Shown piece after piece: positions 32,601-44,332 of a stretch of DNA of 64,000 nucleotides. The stretch covers positions 1-64,000 of the forward strand of contig JARBJD010000002.1 in the NCBI GenBank assembly GCA_033064195.1, read 5' to 3'. Source of the stretch: Blattamonas nauphoetae (Eukaryota; Preaxostyla; Oxymonadida). Positions within the stretch are counted from its first letter, which is position 1, and every line of letters starts with the position of its first letter. The notes below the pieces were generated by a model, which was not told the origin of the DNA, ran no database searches, and saw only the letters and a list, made by a program, of their open reading frames with translations. The translations under genes and the position numbers were made by a program.

Positions 32601-35600
32601 CATGGATTCAGTCTTCACATTGAGAGTCACCGATAAAATCCGGAATGCAAGTTGAACGCAATGGAGTGTTTCAGTGAGTGTTGGAGGAGGTAGGAAGAAG
32701 AGAGAATCAGTGCTGAGCGCAGACCGTCTGTGTTTCATATTCATGGATGGATGAGGTGCTGGTGGGAGTGGGGTGAAAGGAGAATGAAAAATCAAGTAGT
32801 GGATTATGCGAGCTGTGATTTGGTGAACGTAGAGTGTCATGGCAGAGACACCGTTGTTGAATAAGGACAATAGAATTGAGAGTGTGTGGTATCGAATGAC
32901 GTGATCATCGAACAAGAGACAGTCGACGAGAACAGGGATGATTGGGTCGAAAACTTTGATTGTCGATGCTGATAACGAGAGAAGATGGAACATTGGGAGA
33001 GCTAGTCTGACGCACATCCATGCAGTTGGATGAATGTTCATGTCAAATTCCCTGACCCCAGTGATCTCCAGGGGAAGAGGAAACTGAGGGGGGTTGGTGC
33101 GGATGACCGGATGCATTGCAGCATCGAGGTTGAATAAGCGAACCCCAGAATTGAGGAGGAAGATGGCTGGAATGTGTGCCGAAGTTGACAGATAAGTGAG
33201 TGGTTGGAAATGCGGAGGGAGAGGCGAGGCTGTGGCAGAAACTTCAGATTGGATCGAATGAATGAGATTGAAACAGAGAATGAAGGATGACATGCGGCCG
33301 TACAGAAATGCGAATGGGAAAGCATGGAGAGTATCTGTGAGGACCTGGGCAACAGAATAGATTGATGTGAGAGGGAAAGACAAGTCGACTGCGAACTCTG
33401 GATAATCGAGGAAAGGATTCGTTTTGGGGATGATCAGCGAGAGAGCTGTGAAGATTCGGTATTGGCAAGCTTCTTCCACGAACGGGCCGTACGGGAGAGG
33501 AGTTGCATCAAACAACGAAAAATGTTTGTTGGAGGTCGATGAATCAGAAAACGGTGAGAGGAGCGAGAAGATGAGCGAGTGGAGTGTGAGGGCAGAGATG
33601 CTTGCGATTAGAGGCATTCCGTTGGATGATGTGTTGGACTTGATTGTCTGAGCAGTTTGGTAAATGATGGAGCAGAGCGTACGAATTGGTGAATGGTTGA
33701 TTACTGCCTGGAGTCTGTTTGTGTGGGAATGGAGAACAGAAAGAGGATGTGTGGATATTTCTGTGAGTTCTGCAGGAGGACATACAATCCCAAAAAGTGT
33801 TGACAGGTCACGATGAAGAACTTGTTCGATTTGGGAGAAGTTCGTGAAGGGGCATGGGGGGATTGTGAACGAGGGAGGAAGCGGTTGAAGAACAGTGAGC
33901 TTTAGAGAATTCAAATCTCCACCAATTTGAGAATGACGGAAGAGAAGTGTGGTTCCTGCGTTGATTCGCGTGAAGAGATCCGAGATAAGTGAATGACGAG
34001 TTGGAAGTGGATCGACAATCGATAAAACAGTTCCATTGAACCATCGTTCCTCTCGAATTTCTGGGTTGGGGTCAATGATGGTCTTCTTCAGTTTTTTGGG
34101 ACGGAAAGGTTTTCCTGCCAACTTCGCTTCAAGTTCATCCCTCCATTCCTGTTTGGCCTCTTCCTCAATTCGATCCAACTGACGTCGAACTTCCTCAGCG
34201 CGTTTGGCTGCGTCATGTCGAATTCTGATAAGTTCTTGTTTTGTCTTATCAATTTCATCACGAAGGATCCGAGCAACTTCAGTAAGATCTTCATTCTCTT
34301 CCTTGAGAGATGAGAGGACGTGTGAAGTGTTGTGGAGATTGGATGTGATTGCAGTGTAACTCTGGGTGGAACGGAGCATTCCATCATGGAGTTCGACGGA
34401 GCGTTTTTTCTCCTTTGTCAATTCCACGCGAAGAAAATCGTATTCATTTGTCAACTCGTCAAGTTCAAATTGAGCCTCGTTGATCTGCTGGACGAGCGAT
34501 TCTTTCCTCGTTTTCCATTCTGCTTCTCGTTCCCTCATCCGAGCGATGTCCTGCTCTGTTTCTTGTCGTTCTCGCTGGAGCCAGTCGATCATGGAGGTGC
34601 GGCTTTCCTGATGTCGTTCCCTCCCCCCCCTCTCTTTGCACATTTTAAGTTCAACAGACGTTTTCTGCATCGCGTCAATCACACAGCACAAACTGACCAT
34701 CAGAGGAGATACCGAGAGAATGATGGAGTGTGAGGTTGACCCGTAAGGCATTTTGTTTGCATCACCTTCCATGTCCATTGCCTTAAACAAGTTCGTCCAC
34801 CTCTCGATGTAATGGACAAAAGTGGATTCATCCTCCTCTTCTTCTGATTCTGGAGTTTTGGGTTTCATGGCGAGGAGTCGTTCAATGCTTTTGGTCTCAT
34901 CTGGCCCGAGCAATGTCAGTTCTCCCGTATCACAGCTTTTCACAACAACACCACGAGACTTCCGAGATTCGGTCTCGAGCCAGTGTTTTGCTGTCTCGAG
35001 TTCGTCGTTGATGTGTGAGAGTGAGGTTTGTATCCTCGTGGATGGGTTGGCATTCAGAATGATTGATGCCTGTGCGATGAGACTCTTGGCTTGCGAGTGG
35101 AGGGTTGTCATTGTTTTGTGGAATGATCGAATTGCCTCAACACGATCGTCAATTCTCAGCTGGATCACTTGTTGAGAGAAGTTCCACTCATCGCGAGACT
35201 GAAGTTGGAGATCAGTGTTCAATTCTTCGTCTCTTTCTGATTTCCTCTGAAACTGTCGACGGGCTTCAATTTGATGTTCCCGTTCGTCCAACGCTCTTTC
35301 TTGCCTGTGGAGGACATCCATTTGCTCCTCCTCTTCCTTTTGAAGAGATGCTTTCATTGTATAGTATTTTGCCTTTTCCTTCTTCATCTGTGAGGGATGT
35401 TCTATCAGCCGTTTTCTTTTCTCTTGAATTTCTTGACTAAAATCACGGGACTCCTTCTGATTTGTCAAGGCACGACTCTGATGATTCATTTTTCGTAGTT
35501 TAGTGCTCTTTGAACGTTCATCTAAGTCTTGGAACTCTTTTCTAAGTTTGATCAATTCGTCCTCACGTGTTTCAGCTCCAATATTGGATAAAAATGCTCC

Positions 35601-36933
35601 ACGTTCTAGCAGCTCTGCTATTTGCGTCTCAGCCTTAATCCTTTTCGTAGTTTCCGCTTCAAGATAGCTGTATGGAACTCGACGTTGGAAGAGCTCATCG
35701 CGAAGGCGATCTGCAAATTTTCCTTCATCCTCTTTTTGGTTTTGTTCATCCAAATCCCGTTGGAGACGTTTCCGTTTATCTCTTTCTCTTTTTTCTCTTT
35801 CACGACGTTCTCTTTCCTTTTTGCGTTCTTCTTTCTCAAGCGAAAGACGTTGGAGCCGTTTAGCTTCTTTTTGTTCTTGTTTCTGTCTTGCAAGATCTTC
35901 TTGAGCTGTAATGATTGCATTTTGCTTTGCTTGCTCGAGTTCCTCAGGTGATAGGAGAACAGGTTGAAGTGACACCGATTTCAGTGATTCTGGACTTCCA
36001 TCATCCTTTACTTCGTTTGGATCCTTGGATTGTTCTTGTTGTCTCCGTTCTTCTTGTTTTTTTGCCAGTTCTTCCTCTGCTTTTTTGACAACATCATCAT
36101 TCTTTGCTGCGTCAGCTAATCTCAGAAGCTCAGGTGCTAAAATAGCCCCAGCTGCCTGTTTCATCTGAATTGCATCATTAGGCGGAGGATCGGAATCAGT
36201 AGGTGGATCTCCACTTTCTATACGGCGAATAATTTCATCAATTGCGTTCACATCATCATCTTTGATTGAAAGACCGTTTTCGCTCATATCTGCGGTTTCT
36301 GGCCACTCATCTGGTTTCTGTTTGTACTTTTTAAAGTCTGAAACGACGGATTTTTCAATGTCCTTTTGAAAATTCTTCCTCTTTTTGATCGAGTTGAACA
36401 ATTCGTGTGTGAGCCAAACTGGTGGAGATTTGATGAATTGGACGAGACGTTGGATAAGAGGGTGATCCATTGAAAGATTTGCACTAATGGTATTTGTGAG
36501 AATAGAGGCGAGGTAGAGAGCGTAGTCGATTGTGTGTTGGATTCCAACAGTAACAATATCTTTTCTCTTTTCTGAGGTGAGAAACTGGAGAAGAACATTT
36601 TCAATCCCACTAGCCATGAAGAACTTTGGGTCTAAGCAAGAATATAAGACAGAGAATGAATGATGATGAAGAGAGTTGTGTGAAACCTGTTAGGGCGACT
36701 TTGATGAGGATACAGAGGGATGCTTTGATAACAATTTCTTCTCTGAGTTCTGAAAAATCGGCGAATCTCGAAACTATTTGTTTCCCACTGATCTTGAGTT
36801 CTTTTTGATTCTCCTGGGCAAAAACAGCCCTCCAAACAGACTTCAGAGCTTCATAATATTCAACTGTATTTGGTGTATCAAGATCTTTCAGTAATTGGTG
36901 AAAGGTTGCGGGTTTTGCAGTGGAAGTCGACAT
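26643..36933 (-). CDS. Giant unknown protein (about 3,400 residues) with coiled coil
   Basis: Two exons. Exon 1 starts at 36933 (MSTSTAKPATFHQLL) and encodes about 82 residues. A short intron (GTTTCACACA..TTGCTTAG) is followed by one open exon of over 3,300 codons. The N-terminal part (roughly residues 1-150) is helical and could be armadillo-like. About residues 230-620 are a highly charged Lys/Glu/Arg/Gln coiled coil, and a second coiled coil covers about 800-960. The remaining 2,400 or so residues are helical, Leu/Ser/Pro-rich, with long Ser/Thr loops and no domain I can name; the end is basic (KERKHRHRRSHKD). No signal peptide or clear membrane segment. A scaffold or cytoskeletal/axonemal role is possible but unproven. 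Divergent from the UBR E3 gene (79 bp between starts). Confidence 0.85.
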
Positions 36934-37012
36934 TTCGAGATCGACTCACCACTTTTTATGATTTGGGTAACACCCTCTCAATAATCCTGGACGTCTGTGA
37001 AAAATATCACTA

Positions 37013-40000
37013 ATGCAGCAACACGATATTTTTCAGAAAGAAAAACCTTTCGTTAAGCAGATTGAAGACCTTTTTATCGATCATTCTCTTCATGATGATT
37101 CCGAATCACATATTGATATTCTCTCTGAATCATTCACTGAACAATTTAAAAACGACATATTCTCATCTGGAACTATCATAGGAGTTCTGGAAATTTTCTC
37201 AGGCTCTCTTTATATCCAAATTCTCCAAACAATCAAACTCATTGAAGCCTTACGACTTGTCTCAATTTTATCCCAGAAAAAAAACGTTGAAGCACATGTA
37301 AATGATACTAGTGCATCCCAGAAATGTGATGAAAATTCACAATTGACCACAGGACAAACCACATTCACTCTGGAGTATTGTCGGGAAATACTCATGGATA
37401 TAAATTCAATATCGAGTGCAACTTTTTCCATGGATACTTTTTCAACCCTTGTTTCCAAATCCCCTCTTGTTGAACAGTATTCTCCCCTCAACAAACACGA
37501 AGAGAATTCCGCCATGATTTCTGCTTCTTCTTCAACGAACCCACATTTTTCTGATCGCATAAGTGCATTCTCTGAACTGAAAGTCTTTCCTCTTCACAGC
37601 TTGGAAGATATCACACTCGAAAACATTGAAACTCATCTGTCACAACTTTATCAGACTATTCACACTCTCCTTGTCACAATCAATCGTCGTCAAATGATGA
37701 TGGATCGTTACATATCCCAGATCCTCGCAAAACTTGTTACTACTTCCACAATACCGTATTTTGAGGAAGCGTTGTTCTCTCCACCAGTTGTCACACTCTT
37801 CTCGGATCCACCTGTCAGAAAACAGCGCTTCTTCAATCCAAAATGTCTCACCCAGAATCAGTTCTGGAGGACAACCCTTGTGCAACTCACCTCTGTCTCT
37901 GAGCAGTCGCTGTTTGATACTCTCTTTGAGCAACCTCTCCTGACTACCATCCTCCTCTTCAATCGACTCTTCTCGACTGATTCCATATTCGATCTGTTGA
38001 ATAAGACCGTCCTTCGCAGTTCCCCAATTCTTACACAATCCATTCTACACTCTCTCCCCTCTCTCGCAACAGAAGTCCCTCCACTTCTCTCCACTCTTCT
38101 CTCCATTCTTCCGTCGATACTTACAACACCATCAGAACAATCTGCAGTCGTCATGTGCCATCCATCATCTTCATTTCAGGATCTCGTTCAACGTGCATTT
38201 TCAGCTGATCTTTCACCAACCACAGATCAACATTATTTCTCGGAACACCCAATCGAAACTCTTCCAATTCTCTTCTCTTCACTCCAAACCCTGTTATCGC
38301 CCACCCTGTCTCCCTCTCTTCTGTCTCTGGCGAAGACTCTTCAACCATCTCTCCTGTCAACTCGCAACGTGATTTCACAGAATGTTCTTTCATTGTCACT
38401 CCGATATCGACAGAAACTTTCAGAGAACTTTCAAGCTCTCGTTCCATCATCACTCAGTGAAACTCAACTTCCTCTCGACATCGATGTGATCGACTCAGAC
38501 ATTTTTGAACGCAGCTACGAAAGTTTTTCACGTTTGCTTCAAACTCTTTCAAGAATCATTGACAGACTAAACTGTGAACCACATCAACTGAATGCGAACA
38601 CCTCCACATTCTCGCAGAATCTCATTCAAAATACAATTGCGCTCCTTCTCCCGTTCATTTTTTCGGATTCCATCCTCCCATCGCTTGCGATGATCTCACA
38701 ACCAACATCTGTGCATTCACCTCTCACGTCTGAGCTGAGTTCTTCACTCACAACAATCATGAACTCTCTTTCATCGTACATCTCGTCACACCAGGATACC
38801 CAACCAGATCTTTTTGCCTTCTTTACAACAACGATTCTTGAGAAGATCCACCTCTCCATTCACATTGACTCTCCTTTTGCGACTTTAATCCCTCTCCACC
38901 AGTCCCACCCAGAATTCCTCACCACCCTTCTCCACCACCACATTCCAACAGCGATCCATAAATTGATCAACTTCTCCGAGAACTTAGACGATGACCTTCA
39001 AATGAAGCAGGGAGAACTGTACACACGGACCATCAAAACTATCCTCTTCACAACGCCACGCTCATCCAAGCCAAGGCTCCTTCAGAGCGAGGATCACAGA
39101 ATCGGGGAGGGATGGATCGAACCGAGCACTGGCCTTGCTGTCGTTCAGCTTGTGAGAGCAAATCCAGAATCCTCTAACTACATCACTTCTCCGCAGGCAT
39201 CGGACGATGTCTCACTCCTCAGATCGGAACCAACCCCACCACTTTTTGACTCCAATTCGACATTCAATCCTGTCTCGCTCCAAAACCATCGAAACAAACT
39301 CCTCCCAATTTCAACACCTGTCATCCATATTCCACACATCCCTCCGCCGAACAGAACCCAAAAGAGGGCAAATCCTCCATCATTCAGATCACAATCTCCG
39401 ACTCGTTCTGGGCCACCGTTGTCTGGACCAACCGCACCAGGCACATTCATTCCAGGTCCGCCTTTGACTGTTCCTCAAGCTCCAGGACCTCTCGCACCTG
39501 GCCCGTCTCCTCCCTCCCCGCCAGCAGCTGCTCCACCATTGGCAGATCCAAAGTCTCCCAAGAACGAAACCAGCAAAGAGTCAGACAGACAGATTTCTCC
39601 GTTCACGGAAGGAGAGGAACTGAGAGAGATCGCTCATTCCCTTCTCCTGACCGAAATGAGCTTTCAGGATCCCGTTCCACTCTCTCTCCCATTGCATCGC
39701 CTCTTGGCATCAACGCTTCGAATGATGTCAGCTCCTGACATCTCACTCCCCAAACCGATCACAAAACTCTTCTCTGCACATCTGAATGAGCTCCAATATC
39801 ATCCCCTTCGTGTTTTCAACGTCCTGTTCCTCAACAAGACATCTCTCCACTATCAGTCAGATGCGGCACGCCATCTTGTTGACAATGTCAGCGCGAACCG
39901 GCAGCTCTTCAAGGATCTTTTCGTTCTTCTCCAACATTGTGTTGTTGCTTCGGATTGGAACTCTTTCATTCAGTTCAGCCTCTGTCTCTTTGGATTGAAT

Positions 40001-43000
40001 TCTTTCTTCGTCTTTCCATCAACTAAGCATGACAACTCACTCTTAACATCAAGCAGTTCTCTCCTATCACAACATTCCCAAGGACAGCCGTTCATTCCGC
40101 CAACCCTCTTCACATCCTCCGACGGGGCAGTTGTGTATGCTGGTGAATACCTCAAGTTGTTGGTATCCATCGCTTCCTTCCGCGAAAACCAGACTGAGGA
40201 CACAATTTTCGACTGTTCAAAACCATTCAGTTCTCGCCAAAAGTTCCATGATGATATCTCGTCCACATTAATCAACACACTCCAAACGGAGGATATCCAG
40301 AGACGAAAAGAATCTGTCACCAAAAAAGATCATTCATTGTCGACTGTTCTATATTCGGATCGCATTCTGAAGAATAGCACAGTCCAACTGGCAGAATCAT
40401 CTCCGTCGCGGGATACTCTTTCAATTTCAGCTCTCCATGCCTCTCTTTCCCTTCCAGACCCGACCCATGTTGTTGGCCTTCCATCACTTTCAACATTCTC
40501 ACACCCCTTCTTTGGGGTGTTAGAAAATATTGCTGCCAATTCGACAACACTGCGCCTGATTTGGGCGTCTCTCCACTTCTCTCTCCATTATGCCTCCTTC
40601 ACGGTTCCTCCTTTTGACGGAGTGTCGTTCATCCCGTATGATGATGAGGAGGTTCCACATCAAATCACTTTCTCTGAAGTCACTGAACATGTCCTCCTTC
40701 CTGCACTCAGACTCCTTGACATCACTCTCAACAATAACGAGTGGTTCCTCCCGCTCGATGGCCAGTCACCTCACCAACCATTGCTTCGTAAATCCTCACA
40801 GAAATCGACACAAACGTCTCCTTTTGATGAATCTTCAACATTCCTGGATGCCCTCTTCACAAAAATTGATTGCTGCTGTGTTCCTTCTGTTCCTCTTCAC
40901 TTCACAATTCCAGAACGATCCAAAACGAACTCGAACAGCATCGTTTCGTTCATCCATACACTCTACACAACTCGAGTCACCCCATCACCATTCGTTGATG
41001 TACTTCTTTCCCGAATTCTTTCACGACTCGCCTTTGTCCTCCCATTTTTCAGTCAGATCAACATCAAGACAACTTTCATCCCGAATACCGAGGATTATGT
41101 TGATGTTGTCACAACCACATCCAATACTATTGATCGCCTGGAACAACTTGGAATCACATTTTCGTCCGAGAGAGGTTCAATGCGATTGCTCCAAACTGTC
41201 ATCCAGCCAGATTCCATGTTCTGTGTGGAATGCTGCAACGAAATTGTTGACTCTGATTTTGGATTGATTGCTAACGTTGATTATTCTCCAACGCTCCAAG
41301 CAATCAATACATCAGCCATCCTCCACACACGCCACCATCAAATCGCTCCAAACGCACAGTGCAACTTTTGGGATTGCTTTGAAAAGCCAGAAAGTGATCT
41401 CAACCAGCAGGAACATGACCATGAATGTGATGTCAAACAGGAGATAGAACCAATCGACAACGAGGACAATTTGGGAGATGATGAACCAGACTTGGAACGA
41501 TCTCCGTCAGAAAACAGTAATGGCTCGGTTGTCAACACCGAAATTCTTCCGGAGTCTCGTCCCTCACACGAAGACGGCAATTCTCAAACAATGGACACTC
41601 AAAGTCCCACACACGTCGTTGCGACTCAGGAGGAGAGGAGCAGTCATCATTCACAAGCCGCCGATGCCCCGGATCTTCAGATTCCACAAGCAAATGAACA
41701 CCACGATTCAATTGCTGATGCTGTTTGGGAGAGTGAGCATGAGATGATGATCCCCGATGACGATGCAAATGATCACATGTCCGAAGCCTCGTATTCATCT
41801 TTTGGTGGATTGTCTGACGAAGAGGAAAGCATCGTTGGTGTCGAAACATGCATTCACATTCCAAATGATGAGATTGTTCTGTTCGGAAAATCAGCTGATG
41901 AAGTCTCGGAAGAGTTTCGACATTCTCAAGCCATTCTGAAGAAGAATGAGAAGAAAGACCGATCAAAGCATTATCTGAATTCCACTTTCCCATTCAACTT
42001 GCATCCACTCTCAGAATCCAGGAACTCACGACCAGCCACACCCCAATCTTCCAGAAGCACTGAATCTTTCACCTTCGAAGAAATTGGTCCAATCGAGCCA
42101 AGTTTTCAATTTTCGTCTCTTCCTCTCCTAACATCACCAGAGGGTGCACTTCGAACAAATCCGAATGTTCTGACAGATCCTGCGCTCAAAGACAATACTC
42201 AGACAGAGTTGTGGGGTTCCGTTCATACCTCGTCAGACTTCCTCATTGACACACCAACACGGCCGAGCGTTGATGTCTCACGACCAGCGAATATCGTCGA
42301 TCACACATCTCACCTGGCATCGAACAAAGTTCCACTGAAACGGAGCTATTATCTGGAGACATGTGGACACACCATTCACGCCACGTGTCTTGACCGTCTT
42401 GTCAAGAAACAGCGAGACATTCATCAGAAGCCGTCTCTTCTCGCTCGGTGGAATGTTCCACTGCGAATGGACACTCCAGAGTTTCGGTGTCCTGTCTGTC
42501 TCGCTGTGAGCAACACGATCGTTCCACTCACAGCTGATGACCCAACATCCGACGATGACGTTTCAAATGCGACCATCGCGAGCTCTTCAGTACTCAAAAC
42601 GGCTCTGTACAATCACGGTCACAATCTCTCATACATGCACCCCACTCTCCAACCAGCACAAAGTGCGTTCATGCCAATCCCAAATGTCCAGCTCACTGAG
42701 GCAAAAGCAGTGGTCGAATGTCGAACACGTGTTATCACCAAACACGAACTCTCTCACCTTGACTTTGAGACAATTGTGGCCGCTCTCTCGCAAAATCCGA
42801 ACACATCCACTCCTCTTTGCACTTATTTCGACACATTGGCGCCATCTCACCAGTCTGACTGTCCGTGCGATGATATGCACGGGAGGACATCCTGGGTTCT
42901 GGAGTACCATCCGATTGAACGACCATACATCTTCACCTCCCCTCATCTGCAATCGTTGGTCGGCACTGTTGCTTCTATCGACTGGACGCTTCGACCTTTT

Positions 43001-44107
43001 GCGCTTCCAAATCACGCAAATGGAGAACTGACCACGAAACCGTTCAGGGTCGTGCCTGAACAGCAAAGGCTACTCGCTGCTCTCTTCAAGGAACTCAGAA
43101 GAGAGATTACTGAAAATTCGGACAACATGACCATCACATCAGCCGTTCTCGCTGAGCTCTGCTCGATGAAAACGCATGCCCTGCTTGGAATGGACAAAAG
43201 CCACAATCTGCAGCGAGACTATCTGGGAAGCGATCCTTTCTCACTGTTGGTAGCACTCCTGTCAATCTCGCCATCCAATCCAACTTCCTCGCAATTTTGT
43301 GACTTTGTCGATATGATCACATCGTGCCATCCACACGATGCTGATCCTCTGAACGGAATCTGGTTCAACCCAACAAACACCCAACATGTTTTGATGACCT
43401 TCTACAGGCGGTCTCTCATCCTCTTCATGTCTCTCTTCTCAGACACTGAGAATCAGAAGCTCTGCCATCTCGAACGCATCTTCTCCACTCTCCATCCGAC
43501 TCAGCGTGGCACCTCGGCCTATGTCTCCCCCACACTCTCCTTCTTCTCCCCCTTTTCGAATGTTCTTCAGGCATCCTCGTTGGGGTCATCGTTCTCATCT
43601 CCTTACTTCTCTTCACGCCCATCATCACTCCTCGTTCCTCACCTCCTCTCATTTCCTGAGACACAGTCGTCCCTTTCTTCGTTTGCTGCACATGCTGTGT
43701 GCTCCTCGTCACATGACAAGCCCCATCGGTCACCATTTATGGCCATCTGCCCGCTCTGCGGCCAACTTCTCTGCGTCGCTGCAAAGTGTTGCTTTGGACC
43801 TCTGAAATTCTGGTTCAGCGAATCGGACATGGCTCATCAGTCAAACATATCAGAGGAACTGAGGCATTCTTGCACGTGCATTCCCCTCGTTGTCCCTCTC
43901 AATAAGCCTCGTGCCATTGATATTCATTCCCCGTTCATCCGAATCATGTCTGCCCCTTTTTTCACTCACTTTTTCACTCCTTTAATCTTCAGATCGGACC
44001 TGTATCTTCAACAAGAGGAACAAAACTCGGAAGTCCTCTCATTGCAGTTGTATTCAGATCTTTACGAGATTATTTCAAAGCGAAAATGGTTAGATACATT
44101 GCATTAA
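37013..44107 (+). CDS. UBR1/2/3-type E3 ubiquitin ligase (C-terminal architecture)
   Basis: A single open frame of 2,364 residues. Near residue 1,400 a Cys-x-x-Cys-Cys motif (MFCVECCNEIVDSDFGLI) opens a RING-H2. The other half comes near residue 1,780 (LETCGHTIHATCLDRLV) and about 1,825 (FRCPVCLAVSNTIVPL). The Cys-Pro-[VL]-Cys-x-x-x-x-Asn-Thr-[IV]-x-Pro end is a close match to UBR1. The last 120 residues fit the UBR autoinhibitory domain: CPLCGQLLCVAAKCC, then His-Ser-Cys-x-Cys, and LYSDLYEIISKRKW at the end. I find no UBR box (the Cys/His-rich N-degron pocket) in the N-terminal 1,400 residues, which are helical and Ser-rich. N-recognin activity is therefore uncertain, but E3 activity is well supported. 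Confidence 0.75.
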   Translation: MQQHDIFQKEKPFVKQIEDLFIDHSLHDDSESHIDILSESFTEQFKNDIFSSGTIIGVLEIFSGSLYIQILQTIKLIEALRLVSILSQKKNVEAHVNDTSASQKCDENSQLTTGQTTFTLEYCREILMDINSISSATFSMDTFSTLVSKSPLVEQYSPLNKHEENSAMISASSSTNPHFSDRISAFSELKVFPLHSLEDITLENIETHLSQLYQTIHTLLVTINRRQMMMDRYISQILAKLVTTSTIPYFEEALFSPPVVTLFSDPPVRKQRFFNPKCLTQNQFWRTTLVQLTSVSEQSLFDTLFEQPLLTTILLFNRLFSTDSIFDLLNKTVLRSSPILTQSILHSLPSLATEVPPLLSTLLSILPSILTTPSEQSAVVMCHPSSSFQDLVQRAFSADLSPTTDQHYFSEHPIETLPILFSSLQTLLSPTLSPSLLSLAKTLQPSLLSTRNVISQNVLSLSLRYRQKLSENFQALVPSSLSETQLPLDIDVIDSDIFERSYESFSRLLQTLSRIIDRLNCEPHQLNANTSTFSQNLIQNTIALLLPFIFSDSILPSLAMISQPTSVHSPLTSELSSSLTTIMNSLSSYISSHQDTQPDLFAFFTTTILEKIHLSIHIDSPFATLIPLHQSHPEFLTTLLHHHIPTAIHKLINFSENLDDDLQMKQGELYTRTIKTILFTTPRSSKPRLLQSEDHRIGEGWIEPSTGLAVVQLVRANPESSNYITSPQASDDVSLLRSEPTPPLFDSNSTFNPVSLQNHRNKLLPISTPVIHIPHIPPPNRTQKRANPPSFRSQSPTRSGPPLSGPTAPGTFIPGPPLTVPQAPGPLAPGPSPPSPPAAAPPLADPKSPKNETSKESDRQISPFTEGEELREIAHSLLLTEMSFQDPVPLSLPLHRLLASTLRMMSAPDISLPKPITKLFSAHLNELQYHPLRVFNVLFLNKTSLHYQSDAARHLVDNVSANRQLFKDLFVLLQHCVVASDWNSFIQFSLCLFGLNSFFVFPSTKHDNSLLTSSSSLLSQHSQGQPFIPPTLFTSSDGAVVYAGEYLKLLVSIASFRENQTEDTIFDCSKPFSSRQKFHDDISSTLINTLQTEDIQRRKESVTKKDHSLSTVLYSDRILKNSTVQLAESSPSRDTLSISALHASLSLPDPTHVVGLPSLSTFSHPFFGVLENIAANSTTLRLIWASLHFSLHYASFTVPPFDGVSFIPYDDEEVPHQITFSEVTEHVLLPALRLLDITLNNNEWFLPLDGQSPHQPLLRKSSQKSTQTSPFDESSTFLDALFTKIDCCCVPSVPLHFTIPERSKTNSNSIVSFIHTLYTTRVTPSPFVDVLLSRILSRLAFVLPFFSQINIKTTFIPNTEDYVDVVTTTSNTIDRLEQLGITFSSERGSMRLLQTVIQPDSMFCVECCNEIVDSDFGLIANVDYSPTLQAINTSAILHTRHHQIAPNAQCNFWDCFEKPESDLNQQEHDHECDVKQEIEPIDNEDNLGDDEPDLERSPSENSNGSVVNTEILPESRPSHEDGNSQTMDTQSPTHVVATQEERSSHHSQAADAPDLQIPQANEHHDSIADAVWESEHEMMIPDDDANDHMSEASYSSFGGLSDEEESIVGVETCIHIPNDEIVLFGKSADEVSEEFRHSQAILKKNEKKDRSKHYLNSTFPFNLHPLSESRNSRPATPQSSRSTESFTFEEIGPIEPSFQFSSLPLLTSPEGALRTNPNVLTDPALKDNTQTELWGSVHTSSDFLIDTPTRPSVDVSRPANIVDHTSHLASNKVPLKRSYYLETCGHTIHATCLDRLVKKQRDIHQKPSLLARWNVPLRMDTPEFRCPVCLAVSNTIVPLTADDPTSDDDVSNATIASSSVLKTALYNHGHNLSYMHPTLQPAQSAFMPIPNVQLTEAKAVVECRTRVITKHELSHLDFETIVAALSQNPNTSTPLCTYFDTLAPSHQSDCPCDDMHGRTSWVLEYHPIERPYIFTSPHLQSLVGTVASIDWTLRPFALPNHANGELTTKPFRVVPEQQRLLAALFKELRREITENSDNMTITSAVLAELCSMKTHALLGMDKSHNLQRDYLGSDPFSLLVALLSISPSNPTSSQFCDFVDMITSCHPHDADPLNGIWFNPTNTQHVLMTFYRRSLILFMSLFSDTENQKLCHLERIFSTLHPTQRGTSAYVSPTLSFFSPFSNVLQASSLGSSFSSPYFSSRPSSLLVPHLLSFPETQSSLSSFAAHAVCSSSHDKPHRSPFMAICPLCGQLLCVAAKCCFGPLKFWFSESDMAHQSNISEELRHSCTCIPLVVPLNKPRAIDIHSPFIRIMSAPFFTHFFTPLIFRSDLYLQQEEQNSEVLSLQLYSDLYEIISKRKWLDTLH

Positions 44108-44332
44108 CCATTCAGTTCGAAGAATGCTTCTTTTTCCTCTGATATGTTTGGTGTTTTGTTCACAATTAGGGTTTTCATTTCACTTCTCAGAGCTGTTTCC
44201 TCACTAGTTAACTTTAAATTCCTGAAGGTTATCTCGCCAAGAGACAATTGGCGAACAATTTCCGACTCACTTCAGTTCGATTTGGAGTGAAACAATTCAA
44301 TTGTTTCAATCTGGCGAGATGTGTGCAAGTTT

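Noticed and set aside
34620-34640. Short homopolymer run of C/G in the giant gene as a frameshift site
   Set aside because: The reading frame continues without interruption through it, so no shift is needed.
40590-41267. Open plus-strand frame of 225 codons
   Set aside because: Overlaps the UBR-type gene in another frame; its composition (Ser/Arg/His) is typical of a frame-shifted shadow.
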